A stretch of DNA of 64,000 bases. Source: Vibrio plantisponsor (lineage in GTDB: Bacteria > Pseudomonadota > Gammaproteobacteria > Enterobacterales > Vibrionaceae). Below the pieces are notes generated by a model, which made no database searches, was not told the origin of the DNA, and worked only from the letters and a program-made list of their open reading frames with translations. Shown here piece by piece: positions 48,207 through 57,024 of this stretch. The position numbers and the translations under genes are program-made. The DNA is taken from the NCBI RefSeq assembly GCF_013041605.1, contig NZ_JABEQC010000003.1:231898-295897 (forward strand), given 5' to 3'. How positions within the stretch are numbered: position 1 is the first letter of the stretch; the number at the start of each line of letters is the position of its first letter.

Positions 48207-48746
48207 TCAAGCCATCTTGAAGGCTTTTATCGCTTGAAGATGTTGAGAAATTTTCTTGAACTTATGCGACTGGGTTTCATCCCATATGATGTCGTAATAA
48301 TCTTCTAATGCTTTCGCCGTAAGTTGATTATCTAGCATCTCATCGTTACGTGACAGTATCACCAAGCAGCGACCTTTGTTCTTCACGCGATACTGTTCAA
48401 CACATTTGGTCGCGATGTCCTCATACTCTTCAGGACGGTCAATTTTGCCAGTCATGTTGGTTTCTGGGTTGAGATTCGGGTTAAAAATCACCTGTTTGAT
48501 ACCGCACAAAAAGCCGATACGTTCAGACCAATATCCCCCTAACCCCACGCCACAAATGATTGGGTTTGGATCATTAGAATGCTCAATCACTTTATGGACT
48601 TCTTTCAGTAAGTGCTGCATATCATGTTTAGGGTGTCGCGTGCTGTAGCTGATAAAACGAACATCGTCGTCAATGAATTGCAGTTGCAGAACTTTTTCGT
48701 GGTTCCCTGGACTGGTTGAGTCGAAACCGTGCAAATAAATAATCAT
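48207..48746 (-). CDS. ycfP: YcfP/YqiA family esterase-like protein (UPF0227)
   Basis: A 179-residue small alpha/beta-hydrolase-fold protein. The start [18 protein letters not shown] and the elbow-like [14 protein letters not shown] are family marks. The usual GxSxG nucleophile is replaced by GVGLGG, as in E. coli YcfP, so classical esterase activity is doubtful. It is 100 bases downstream of the thiK-like gene on the same strand and may be read from the same transcript. Function unknown. Confidence 0.88.
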   Translation of the reverse strand: MIIYLHGFDSTSPGNHEKVLQLQFIDDDVRFISYSTRHPKHDMQHLLKEVHKVIEHSNDPNPIICGVGLGGYWSERIGFLCGIKQVIFNPNLNPETNMTGKIDRPEEYEDIATKCVEQYRVKNKGRCLVILSRNDEMLDNQLTAKALEDYYDIIWDETQSHKFKKISQHLQAIKAFKMA

Positions 48747-48846
48747 AATACTCCCCCGCTCCTTGAGGTTTTAATCTACCACGAACGATAAGGTTTTAAA
48801 GTAAATCGTACGAAAACAAATGAGACATAAACAACAAACAGTGATC

Positions 48847-49701
48847 CTAACTGCAAAATGTTTCTTTTATTTGAAGCGCCTGATGGTAATAGTGCTCATC
48901 TCCCCAAAGCTGGAAAGCAAGCAAATACCAGAGCATTGCCATCATGGCTGTTCTCGGTAGCCATGCTTTTGCCCCTTCAATCCAAATATCGATATCTTCT
49001 ATTTCTCTCAGCTGACAGTAGCGAGCAATGGCTTCCACAGGGTTCTCGCCAGCGACATCAATACTCAAAGCAAGGTCGAGTCTTGGATCAGCAATAGCAG
49101 CGTATTCCCAGTCGATAACCTTTAGTCCATGCTCGGTTTTCACCATGTTATATCCGGCCAAATCAAAATGGCACAACGAATAGCCGACATTGGGCAAGCT
49201 TGGTGGGTTTCGCCAGTCTCGATAAAGCTTTTCAAATTCAGGAGTTTTTAAGCTCTCTTTAATTTGAAACCAATAATGGTCAACTCGAGCTAAAAATGAG
49301 AAAGGTACAACCGGAATTTTGGTCGTATCAATAGAGTGGATTCTTGATTGTATTTTGAGTAACGAGTCGAAATTCACCCCGTTGTGCAGTGATTCCCCTT
49401 CCACCCATTCAACTAACAACCCTTGATCACTAATGAATATTGGCGCTGGGCCAATATGTGTCGATTCTATCGCCTTAAGAATCTGGTATTCCTGAAAACG
49501 AGAAATAGAAAAGGCTTTGGTGATAGGAGTATTAGGCCGCCAGACGTAGGCTTTACCTTTCTGACAAACCACTTTCCAACAGCGATTGGTTAATCCACCC
49601 GTTAGGGTTTGTGCGTATTCAGGCGGAAAAGAAAAAAAGTGAGCAACAGACTGCAACGTGGGGTCTAACTGACACGCTTCATGCCAAGACATTCTAGCCA
49701 T
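48847..49701 (-). CDS. thiK: ThiK-like phosphotransferase (APH/choline kinase fold)
   Basis: A 284-residue kinase of the aminoglycoside phosphotransferase fold. LCHFDLAGYNMV holds the catalytic Asp and a metal-binding Asn; VIDWEYAAIADPRLDLA holds the second metal Asp. The N-terminal loop is LTGGLTNRCWKV. It sits directly after lpoB, the place thiK (ycfN) has in E. coli, where it phosphorylates thiamine. Thiamine kinase activity is inferred from position and fold; other small-molecule kinases share these motifs. GAGGTGAG precedes the ATG. Confidence 0.75.
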   Translation of the reverse strand: MARMSWHEACQLDPTLQSVAHFFSFPPEYAQTLTGGLTNRCWKVVCQKGKAYVWRPNTPITKAFSISRFQEYQILKAIESTHIGPAPIFISDQGLLVEWVEGESLHNGVNFDSLLKIQSRIHSIDTTKIPVVPFSFLARVDHYWFQIKESLKTPEFEKLYRDWRNPPSLPNVGYSLCHFDLAGYNMVKTEHGLKVIDWEYAAIADPRLDLALSIDVAGENPVEAIARYCQLREIEDIDIWIEGAKAWLPRTAMMAMLWYLLAFQLWGDEHYYHQALQIKETFCS

Positions 49702-49736
49702 TGCTCACCTCATTCAATTTTCCACACTAGATGGGA

Positions 49737-50327
49737 TTAAAGACCAAGTAAACTTTTAGACTCTTGCTTACGGATTTCCGTTTCATCAGCCCATTCAATC
49801 AGGCCAGTTTGCAGATCCATTAAGCGCATTGTCATCTTGTAGTAAACATCTTTATCGCTTCCCGCATTCTTCACAATGCTGGATAGATTTCCATACAGCA
49901 TGTACTGAGCACCGACCATTTTACCGAACTGAATCGCAGTGCTTTGGTTTACTAGTTCATCGTTATTCTGGAAGTTAAGCTGTTCGCGAACGGACTCTAC
50001 ACGGTCCATATCAACAAACCGGAACTTACCTGAATTCAGCATTTTGGTGCTGATGGTATCAGTGATCGATTCAGTATCAATATGCTCACTGGTTTTATTC
50101 TTGATGCGTTCGACAAAAACGATTGGACGAGAGTCACGAGTAATCGCAGCCACAGAGCCGGACATCATCATGCTATCTACCATCTCACCAGCAATCTTTT
50201 GCAGATCCGTTGAACCAAAATCAACGTTAACCGTTTCTACGGCTTGCGCATCACCGTAACTGACTTTGTTTGAACATCCACCAAGAATCACAGCTAATCC
50301 AAGCAACGCAATAACACTCTTTTTCAT
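49737..50327 (-). CDS. lpoB: Penicillin-binding protein activator LpoB (YcfM)
   Basis: A 196-residue outer-membrane lipoprotein, lipobox LGGC at residues 15-18 (signal MKKSVIALLGLAVILGG). The body fits LpoB: IAGEMVDSMM, RPIVFVERIKNKTSEHIDTESITD, GKFRFVDMDRVESVREQL and GAQYMLYGNLSSI. LpoB stimulates PBP1B from the outer membrane through the peptidoglycan layer. It has only a short linker after the lipobox, as in other Vibrio sequences. It lies 20 bases downstream of ycfL and 35 bases before thiK. Confidence 0.92.
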   Translation of the reverse strand: MKKSVIALLGLAVILGGCSNKVSYGDAQAVETVNVDFGSTDLQKIAGEMVDSMMMSGSVAAITRDSRPIVFVERIKNKTSEHIDTESITDTISTKMLNSGKFRFVDMDRVESVREQLNFQNNDELVNQSTAIQFGKMVGAQYMLYGNLSSIVKNAGSDKDVYYKMTMRLMDLQTGLIEWADETEIRKQESKSLLGL

Positions 50328-50347
50328 TTGGCTTCCTCTAAAATTGC

Positions 50348-50737
50348 CTAGTCGTCAGATTCACGGATCTGAACACGAAATTGTTTTCCATTTGGATTTA
50401 CCGACACTTCTGAGATAGAGATACTTTCCATGCCGCGAACGATCGCTTGCTTCCAAGGCGCAAGACGAGTATTCACTTCCAAACCGTTATCGTCATACCA
50501 GTAGAATCGGTACTGAATATGCTGGTCGCCTTTGTAGTTACTGACTAAACGAACCACGCCTCGCGCGTGTCCATCAACTTCTATCGTTGATATATCATCA
50601 ATAACAAGTCGATTACCTAGTACGTTGTCAGCAAACAATACTCTTTGCGATTCACCTTCAACACTTAATCCTGCTGTGTTTTTACTACAGCCCACTATCG
50701 CCAACGTCGACAGTAAAGCTACAAGCCATTTTTTCAT
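50348..50737 (-). CDS. ycfL: YcfL (DUF1425) lipoprotein
   Basis: A 129-residue lipoprotein with signal MKKWLVALLSTLAIVG and lipobox Cys at about 17. The body RFYWYDDNGLEVNTRLAPWKQ and the ESISISEVSVNPNGKQFRVQIRE tail fit DUF1425, a beta-sandwich family. I chose the ATG at 50737, overlapping by one base the stop of the upstream gene (TGATG); the frame continues to 50797 inside that gene. Function unknown; constant proximity to lpoB suggests a role at the cell envelope. Confidence 0.88.
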   Translation of the reverse strand: MKKWLVALLSTLAIVGCSKNTAGLSVEGESQRVLFADNVLGNRLVIDDISTIEVDGHARGVVRLVSNYKGDQHIQYRFYWYDDNGLEVNTRLAPWKQAIVRGMESISISEVSVNPNGKQFRVQIRESDD

Positions 50738-52128
50738 CACAATTTCCCTAGTTGCTTGTGCCACATAGTTGCGTTCGACCCTTGTTGAGACACCCAAACA
50801 AGAGTGGTTCCTTGGTCAGGAACATTGAAGCTGTATGACTTACCAGCCGCATTCAAGGTCTGTTCACCTGATGACACGACTTCAGTGATACCGTGAACCG
50901 TCGCTGGTAACGTAATCCAACTGCGTGTATCTGGTTGTTCTGTCAATGTGTTCCACACATTCAACACTAAGTTACCGACATCATTACCGTTGGTGGTTTC
51001 TTTACGCAACTGTTCTTTTGCCACCACCCGTAAAGCTTGGCGAATAACGATTGCCGGCATCTTTTCAGACAAATTCCGCTGTGCCATTAAATCTACGTTA
51101 GTTAATGCAGAAGAGGCTAACTCTTTACCATTCAACTGCATATGAAATTTCTGCTGCACTACGCTGTTGTTATAGTACGGTAAAGCTAAAGAATACAGCG
51201 CACTATTACCTCTGCTGTCATAAAGAGGTAAAGATAATCGCCAGCTTTCCATCGCCTTTACAACACCTTGTTCATCTAAAATAATAACTCGCCCTTGGCC
51301 TTCTTGCAGAGTTTGTGCCGAACCGTACTGTTTTTCCAATAAAGTTAAGTCTTCTTTCATACCAAGACGTTTCGCGACGCGTAAAGTTCCGTCGATGACG
51401 GCTTTATTTTCAGGGGCAACCGCTAATGCTCGTCTGAAATCGACATAAGCACTGTTAAGATCGTTTGAAGCTTCGTAAAGGAGTGCAGAAAGATAGAGTA
51501 GATAACCATTTTGCACAGCCTGCAATGTTTTGCCTGCATCAGGATATCGAGAAAGAACACTGCCCAAATTGGCACTGACGCCGTTTTCACGCAGCTCACT
51601 TTGAGCACGTTCAAGTTCAGCTTCACGATTCGCGCGAGCCTGTTCCTGAACCTGATTCGCTCGGCGCATTTCGACTAAGGCACCATCGAGATCATTGGCT
51701 TTCACGTAGTTCAGGCCAAGGTAGAGATGCAGGAAACCTAACTCATAATCCGCAGGCTGATAATCATTTAAGTTGTCGTTGACCGCGAGCGAACCTACGC
51801 TGGTCGCAGTGCCTGAAACTGAAATGATCGCCTTGCTCTGCTGCTGTTTTATCGCTTGATCTGAAAGCTCTAGTGTCGCTTTACTTTCGGCATACTGCTG
51901 ATTCAAAAAATAAACGCGGCCTTTTTCCAGATTGTCCAGAATATCGCCCGCAACATAATCTTCAAATAAATCAGTAGCTTCAGAGTATTGCCCCTGCTTG
52001 ACCGTCTGATATAGGTCTTGGTTCTGGGCGCTGTAATGACTGAACAGGTTACCTGCCGTCATATTGGCACACGCACTTAACAGCAAACAGGCTATGGGAA
52101 CCGTAATGTGTCGCTTTTTGGCCTTCAC
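50737..52128 (-). CDS. COG3014 TPR-containing lipoprotein
   Basis: A 463-residue lipoprotein. The start is the GTG at 52128 (MKAKKRHITVPIACLLLSAC) with GGAG six bases upstream; the signal ends in lipobox LSAC. Residues 30-260 are helical, with TPR-like units such as YELGFLHLYLGLNYVKANDLDGALVEM and NDLNSAYVDFRRALAVAPENKAV. The C-terminal third is beta-rich (about 280-460). Function unknown. It is inserted between hinT and ycfL relative to the E. coli order, and it is coupled to ycfL by a one-base overlap, so it may belong functionally with the LpoB envelope module. Confidence 0.8.
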   Translation of the reverse strand: MKAKKRHITVPIACLLLSACANMTAGNLFSHYSAQNQDLYQTVKQGQYSEATDLFEDYVAGDILDNLEKGRVYFLNQQYAESKATLELSDQAIKQQQSKAIISVSGTATSVGSLAVNDNLNDYQPADYELGFLHLYLGLNYVKANDLDGALVEMRRANQVQEQARANREAELERAQSELRENGVSANLGSVLSRYPDAGKTLQAVQNGYLLYLSALLYEASNDLNSAYVDFRRALAVAPENKAVIDGTLRVAKRLGMKEDLTLLEKQYGSAQTLQEGQGRVIILDEQGVVKAMESWRLSLPLYDSRGNSALYSLALPYYNNSVVQQKFHMQLNGKELASSALTNVDLMAQRNLSEKMPAIVIRQALRVVAKEQLRKETTNGNDVGNLVLNVWNTLTEQPDTRSWITLPATVHGITEVVSSGEQTLNAAGKSYSFNVPDQGTTLVWVSQQGSNATMWHKQLGKL

Positions 52129-52157
52129 CACACACTCCGCAAAATTGGGATGGAAAC

Positions 52158-52189
52158 AATAATGCCCCGTTGGTGAACAGGGCATTATT
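52158..52189 (-). terminator. Hairpin between hinT and the COG3014 gene
   Basis: Stem AATAATGCCC/GGGCATTATT with a 12-base loop, just after the hinT stop. It is followed on the minus strand by GTTTCC, a weak U-tract, so it is probably a partial terminator. Confidence 0.5.
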
Positions 52190-52194
52190 CATAT

Positions 52195-52545
52195 TTAACT
52201 CATCAATAGTGGACCTAGAGGGCGACCACCGACAAGATGCATGTGGATATGGTAAACTTCTTGGCCGCCGTGTGAGTTGCAGTTGACTAGTAGACGATAG
52301 CCGTCTTCTGCAATTCCCTCTTCTTTCGCCAATTTCTTAGCCACAGTAAACATACGACCCAATGCAAGCTCGTCACTCTCTTCCACATCATTCACGGTAG
52401 GAATTAACTTATTAGGAATGATTAAAATGTGGCTTGGAGCGCGAGGATTGATATCTCGAAATGCAGTAACTAAATCATCCTGATAGAGGATATCTGCTGA
52501 GATCTCTTTGCGAATAATTTTACTGAAAATGGTTTCCTCAGCCAT
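52195..52545 (-). CDS. hinT: HIT family purine nucleoside phosphoramidase HinT
   Basis: A 116-residue HIT protein that hydrolyses adenosine and guanosine phosphoramidates. The histidine triad is [12 protein letters not shown] near the C-terminus and the N-terminal [12 protein letters not shown] matches E. coli HinT. The ATG at 52545 has GGAG six bases upstream; the frame extends to 52650, but the extra residues are not family-like. It heads the row hinT-COG3014-ycfL-lpoB-thiK, which in E. coli lacks the COG3014 gene and includes nagZ. Confidence 0.96.
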   Translation of the reverse strand: MAEETIFSKIIRKEISADILYQDDLVTAFRDINPRAPSHILIIPNKLIPTVNDVEESDELALGRMFTVAKKLAKEEGIAEDGYRLLVNCNSHGGQEVYHIHMHLVGGRPLGPLLMS

Positions 52546-52810
52546 AAAGTGCTCCGTAATAGGCATTTTGTGTAAGTCATTTTGCATTTGAGTATGCGTC
52601 AAGGTGCTACAAACCTCAATACAAAACATTATCCAGTTAACAGAATTCAATTTTCACGCCAGCTAAATTACAATTTTGTAACTTTCCTCTAAAAATCGAC
52701 TATTAATCACTCATAGAATAGCGATTGCTTGTCTAGTCGTTGAGCCATTTGCCATAGAGCAATTTTTAATATTTTTTATTTTTGAGAATGTATTTATTGG
52801 GGGTAGAAGT

Positions 52811-54802
52811 ATGCAAGGTTCCGTAATAAGACGGATGTATGCTGGTTTTGCATTAATTATCGTCATGTTCGCTGTAACAGTTGCCATCATGATGAGCGGT
52901 ATGAATCAAATTCATTCTAATTTTGAAAGTGTATCGAAAACAGCTCTGCCGCTTGTTTCTTTATCCAATCAAACTAGCGTTCAGTTATTGTCTGCTGACA
53001 AATCATTTAAAGACTTTCTGACCACTCAGAATCTTGATCGAATGGACGAAATTCGCAGTTCTTTTGTTGCCGCTAAAGGCAAGTTCAGCGAGACGTTGAA
53101 TCAATTGCAGAACGCAAGTTCTTCTCACCCTGACCTGATTGAGCGTGTTGATGCTCTAAAACAGTTAGAAGACCGTTATTTCACCGAAGCTGATAAAGCG
53201 ATGAATAATTATCAGGCGATGTTTGATGCGCAGGCTAAGGTACAAAAATCGACTCGTGAATTCCAACGCTTGCAGGCAGAACTTAGCTCAGGCATGAAAG
53301 AAGCGGTTGATGGCGAAAACAATATTTCTGTCAAAGTAATGGCAAAAAGTTACTTCATTAAACTACGCGATGCAGAAGTGATTACTTCAGATGCACTGGC
53401 TAGTAGTGATGTTGCTTTTGTTGAAAAAGCGGTAGCACTGAACAAAAAAGCGGTGACTCATCTTAACTACGCATATCGTGGTCTGGTGACTCAACTTCCA
53501 GCTCTAAAAAGTGCTTTTGAAAAGAAAGTCGAACAGTTTACTCAAGACATCGGCCAAAAAGGCGGCGTACTTGACCAACACAATGAATATCTAAAAGCGC
53601 GTGCAGCCCTCTATGAAAACATTGGTAACCTTGCGGCAGAAATTGATAACGCAATGACCATTTTGGATTCATTTAACGAAACGGCAACCAACGACCTAAA
53701 CAGCTCATTGGTTGAAGCTGGTGATGTGTATCAACAAGGTATCTACAAAGCGATTGGTATTGGTATTGCCGTACTTGTTGTCGCTATCGCTATCGGTTAC
53801 CACTTGGCTCAAAGCGTTCGTGAACCTCTAAAACTTATTCTCACCACATTGGAAAGCTTAACTGATGGCGACATGACTCAGCGTATTGATATTCGTTACA
53901 ACAACGAATTCAGCCGTGTGAGTGGTCATATCAACACCCTAGCCGATAGCCTGCATGACATTCTGAAAAAGCTCAACCAAGCTTCAGACGCCTTAACGTC
54001 GACGGCCAACAATAACCAAGCAACCTCTCAAGGCGCACAATCTCAGCTAAACAGTCAACGTGAACAAACCGCTAGCGTTGCTACTGCAATGACGGAGATG
54101 GCACATTCAGTAGGAGAAGTGGCAAGCAGCGCTCAAAGCTCGCTGCAAATGGTTCAACAAGTTGAAACGGCTTCTGAGTCTGGCCGCGTGATCATGAGCC
54201 AAAACATTTCAACTATTAACCAACTTGAAACTCGTTTGAATGAGTCAGTGGAAGCGACTAACGATCTACGTCGAATGAGCAGCCAGATTGGCAGCATACT
54301 GGATGTAATTCGCAACATAGCAGAACAAACCAACCTACTTGCACTAAATGCTGCAATTGAAGCTGCGCGTGCGGGTGAACAAGGCCGCGGCTTTGCGGTG
54401 GTTGCTGACGAGGTACGTGTTCTGGCACAACGTACAACTGAATCGACTGCTGAAATCGAGAATATGATCAGTAACCTTCAATCGAGCTCTACTTCTGCAA
54501 GTAAAGTGATTGAAAGCTGTATGAAAGATATGGAGCAATCGGTTGAGCAAGCGTCAAATGCCAATAGTGCAATGGAAGAAATACAAGCACTCATCATCGA
54601 AATCAGCCAGATGAGTACGCATATTTCTCAAGCGGCTGCTGAGCAAAACGAAACAACTGCAAGTATTGCTCGCAGTATCGAGGACATCAATCTTATCTCA
54701 GATGAGAGCTACCGAGCGATGGCCGAAATTGCCGATAACAGTACCAACTTGACGCAACTTGCGTCACAACAAAGTGCATTGGTACACAGATTTAAACTGT
54801 GA
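52811..54802 (+). CDS. Methyl-accepting chemotaxis protein, long helical periplasmic sensor
   Basis: A 663-residue chemoreceptor. Membrane helix 1 (9-31) precedes a 280-residue all-helical periplasmic domain. Membrane helix 2 (about 314-337), HAMP ([27 protein letters not shown]) and a signalling hairpin with tip [20 protein letters not shown] (about 512-531) follow. It ends in VHRFKL with no CheR-docking pentapeptide. GGGGTAGAAG precedes the ATG. It has its own strong terminator, so it is not in an operon with the CARF-nuclease gene downstream. Ligand unknown. Confidence 0.92.
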   Translation: MQGSVIRRMYAGFALIIVMFAVTVAIMMSGMNQIHSNFESVSKTALPLVSLSNQTSVQLLSADKSFKDFLTTQNLDRMDEIRSSFVAAKGKFSETLNQLQNASSSHPDLIERVDALKQLEDRYFTEADKAMNNYQAMFDAQAKVQKSTREFQRLQAELSSGMKEAVDGENNISVKVMAKSYFIKLRDAEVITSDALASSDVAFVEKAVALNKKAVTHLNYAYRGLVTQLPALKSAFEKKVEQFTQDIGQKGGVLDQHNEYLKARAALYENIGNLAAEIDNAMTILDSFNETATNDLNSSLVEAGDVYQQGIYKAIGIGIAVLVVAIAIGYHLAQSVREPLKLILTTLESLTDGDMTQRIDIRYNNEFSRVSGHINTLADSLHDILKKLNQASDALTSTANNNQATSQGAQSQLNSQREQTASVATAMTEMAHSVGEVASSAQSSLQMVQQVETASESGRVIMSQNISTINQLETRLNESVEATNDLRRMSSQIGSILDVIRNIAEQTNLLALNAAIEAARAGEQGRGFAVVADEVRVLAQRTTESTAEIENMISNLQSSSTSASKVIESCMKDMEQSVEQASNANSAMEEIQALIIEISQMSTHISQAAAEQNETTASIARSIEDINLISDESYRAMAEIADNSTNLTQLASQQSALVHRFKL

Positions 54803-54855
54803 TTTAACTGTTCACTTTAAGTTCTAGATTGTAATCATTGAGTAAAAACTACCGT

Positions 54856-54892
54856 AAGGGTGACCTTTTCTATAAGGTCACCCTTGTTTTTT
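54856..54892 (+). terminator. Terminator of the chemoreceptor gene
   Basis: A perfect 12-bp stem, AAGGGTGACCTT/AAGGTCACCCTT, with a 6-base loop followed by GTTTTTT. Confidence 0.93.
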
Positions 54893-54979
54893 CAGCCTAG
54901 CACCGTTATATGATAGCTATGGCTTGCAGCAAACCTTTCAAACTTAACTCTTTTTGCAAGCCAAACATGAGGAAAAACT

Positions 54980-56140
54980 ATGGCTGTTCATGTTGGCATT
55001 ATTGACCAGGACCCCGTTCGTCTGGTCACTCCACTTTTAGATAACAGAACTGCAAGTCGTCATATTGTTTTTGTTGGGGATAGCTCTCAAGAAGCAATGT
55101 ATCTTCGCTTAAACAAAGTACTAAGCCAGCGCGATATCACCTCTGAGTTTTTCGAAATTCCGGCAGGATCGAACGTTGCCGAGATAAAGAAAGCGATCAA
55201 TGTTCTTGCTGATGACTTAAAACAACGCAATCTGCCTATCAAACTCAATGCAAGTTGCGGCCTAAGACACAGACTTCTATGTGTTTACGAAGTATTTCGT
55301 ACCTACCACTGGCCTATTTTTGTTGTAGAACCTAACAGCGACTGTTTGTGCTGGCTCTATCCGGATGGTAATACAGATACTCAGGTGCAAGACCACATCA
55401 CCATCTCTGATTACCTGACCATATTCGGTGCTCGTGGTGAATTCAGTGAACATAACATCCCACCTCAGCTGGATGAAAAGCTGTATAACTTGGGTGAACG
55501 TTGGGCAGGTAACGCTTTAGAACTTGGTCCTGGCTTAGCAACACTGAACTATCTAGCAACGACATGTCGCAAAGAGCAGCGATTAGATGTAGAGCTTTCT
55601 GAAAAGCAGCAAGGCTATCGTGAGTTGAACATGTTGCTGAACGACTTGGTTGAAACAGAGATCGCCACTTATGAAAATGGTGTACTTACGTTTGCAAACG
55701 AAGACGCTCGTCGATTTTCGAATGGCGAATGGTTAGAGACCCTTGTGCACAGCACAGTTAAGCAAATTCAAGATGACTTACCAACCATTCAAGACCGTTC
55801 TTTAAACGTTCAGGTTTACCGTCAGTTGGGCGAAAAAGAAGTGCGTAACGAACTGGACATCGCAACGGTGGTTAACAACAAGCTGTATATCATTGAGTGC
55901 AAAACCAAAGGTATGCGCGATGATGGCGATGACACCTTGTACAAACTCGAATCTCTAAGAGACTTACTTGGTGGTTTACAAGCAAGAGCGATGTTAGTGA
56001 GCTTCAGACCTCTGCGTCACAACGATATAACTCGAGCAGAAGATCTTGGACTCGCCTTAATCGGCCCTGACGAGTTGAAAGATCTCAAAACCCATCTTAC
56101 TGCTTGGTTTAAACAAGCCGGTGGCCGAGAAAACATATAG
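54980..56140 (+). CDS. Card1/DUF1887 family protein: CARF-like domain plus PD-(D/E)XK nuclease
   Basis: A 386-residue protein of the VC1899/Card1 (DUF1887) family. The N-terminal Rossmann-like CARF domain (about 1-150) has HIVFVGDSSQEAMYLRL and, where CRISPR-associated relatives carry an NxTGGTK-type ligand loop, the divergent LNASCGLRHRLLCVYEVF (89-106). A linker with a winged-helix pattern follows (about 160-245). The C-terminal nuclease has E250, D293 in NELDIATVV and the E306-C-K308 motif, a complete PD-(D/E)XK set. Card1 is a cyclic tetra-adenylate-activated nuclease of type III CRISPR systems, but no CRISPR or cas genes are in this window. Activator and target here are unknown. Confidence 0.85.
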   Translation: MAVHVGIIDQDPVRLVTPLLDNRTASRHIVFVGDSSQEAMYLRLNKVLSQRDITSEFFEIPAGSNVAEIKKAINVLADDLKQRNLPIKLNASCGLRHRLLCVYEVFRTYHWPIFVVEPNSDCLCWLYPDGNTDTQVQDHITISDYLTIFGARGEFSEHNIPPQLDEKLYNLGERWAGNALELGPGLATLNYLATTCRKEQRLDVELSEKQQGYRELNMLLNDLVETEIATYENGVLTFANEDARRFSNGEWLETLVHSTVKQIQDDLPTIQDRSLNVQVYRQLGEKEVRNELDIATVVNNKLYIIECKTKGMRDDGDDTLYKLESLRDLLGGLQARAMLVSFRPLRHNDITRAEDLGLALIGPDELKDLKTHLTAWFKQAGGRENI

Positions 56141-56153
56141 AAATCTAACGATT

Positions 56154-56179
56154 AAAAAAGCCCGCTTTTCAGCGGGCTT
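56154..56179. terminator. Bidirectional terminator between the CARF-nuclease gene and fadR
   Basis: Stem AAGCCCGCT/AGCGGGCTT with a TTTC loop. The minus strand has a TTTTTT tail, making it strongest for fadR. Confidence 0.88.
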
Positions 56180-56184
56180 CTCTA

Positions 56185-57024
56185 TTAGGAATCGTCTTCA
56201 GTGAAGTTCGATGGCAATGTGTCTTTCATCTTGTTCCAGATCTGAGCACTATCAATCCCATAGTGACGAATCACACCCGGTAGCTGCTCTCGATCGCCAG
56301 AACGGCAAATCGTCAATAGTTCACGATAAAACACCAGAGAACGTTCGCGTGCTTCTGGGTTCGAGAAATAATAACTTCCCACACGGTCGTAAAGCTTTCT
56401 GACACCGTTAAAAATCAAACCGTAGATTTGGTTGCCAGAATGGAATGCTAAACGCTGAAACAACATATAGTCGTAATAGTTAAAAGTCTTAGCAATCAAC
56501 ACTGACTGACGCTTTTCTTCGTCTTTCTCACCGTCATCTTTAACATGCTGCTGTAACTTCTCTGCAAATGGCGAAGATGCCATAAATGCATCCCATGACT
56601 CTGCTGCCAGAAGCGATTCACACGACTCAATCACATTGGTAATTGTACGTTCTGAACTTTCTTTATTTACCTTAAATGCATAACGCATAAAGATAGGACT
56701 GATGTTGGTACGAGCCGCTAGTAGATCTTCAACAATGCTGGTTGCATTGTCTGCATCTAGCGTCATTAAGGTATCTAAAATATGTAAACCAGATGTTTCC
56801 ATGAACTGATTCACTTTTGTTGGTTTACCATGCTGAATAGTCAGCCAACCATCACGCGCCAAACGCTGAAGAACTTCACGTAACGTTGTTCGAGTAACAC
56901 CTATAAGTTCTGAGAGTTCACGTTCTGCAGGAAGAATGGAGCCAGGAGGGAAACGACCGTTCCAAATGCTTTCGATGATGTATTTTTCTGCGAAACCTGC
57001 TGGGCTTTTTGCCTTAATAACCAT
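56185..57024 (-). CDS. fadR: Fatty acid metabolism regulator FadR (Vibrio type)
   Basis: A 279-residue GntR-family regulator: winged helix at about 8-75 ([33 protein letters not shown]) and an acyl-CoA-binding helical domain. E. coli FadR has 239 residues. The extra 40 or so lie around residues 135-175 (charged [12 protein letters not shown]), the insertion that in V. cholerae FadR makes a second ligand site. It activates fabA and fabB and represses fad genes in response to long-chain acyl-CoA. The ATG at 57024 ([11 protein letters not shown]) gives the family length. It is divergent from nhaB across 642 bases; E. coli fadR is also next to nhaB and dsbB. Confidence 0.97.
   Translation of the reverse strand: MVIKAKSPAGFAEKYIIESIWNGRFPPGSILPAERELSELIGVTRTTLREVLQRLARDGWLTIQHGKPTKVNQFMETSGLHILDTLMTLDADNATSIVEDLLAARTNISPIFMRYAFKVNKESSERTITNVIESCESLLAAESWDAFMASSPFAEKLQQHVKDDGEKDEEKRQSVLIAKTFNYYDYMLFQRLAFHSGNQIYGLIFNGVRKLYDRVGSYYFSNPEARERSLVFYRELLTICRSGDREQLPGVIRHYGIDSAQIWNKMKDTLPSNFTEDDS

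Noticed and set aside
48032..48220. 62-codon plus-strand frame between ndh and ycfP
   Set aside because: It crosses the ycfP terminator hairpin and the ycfP stop; no ribosome-binding site.
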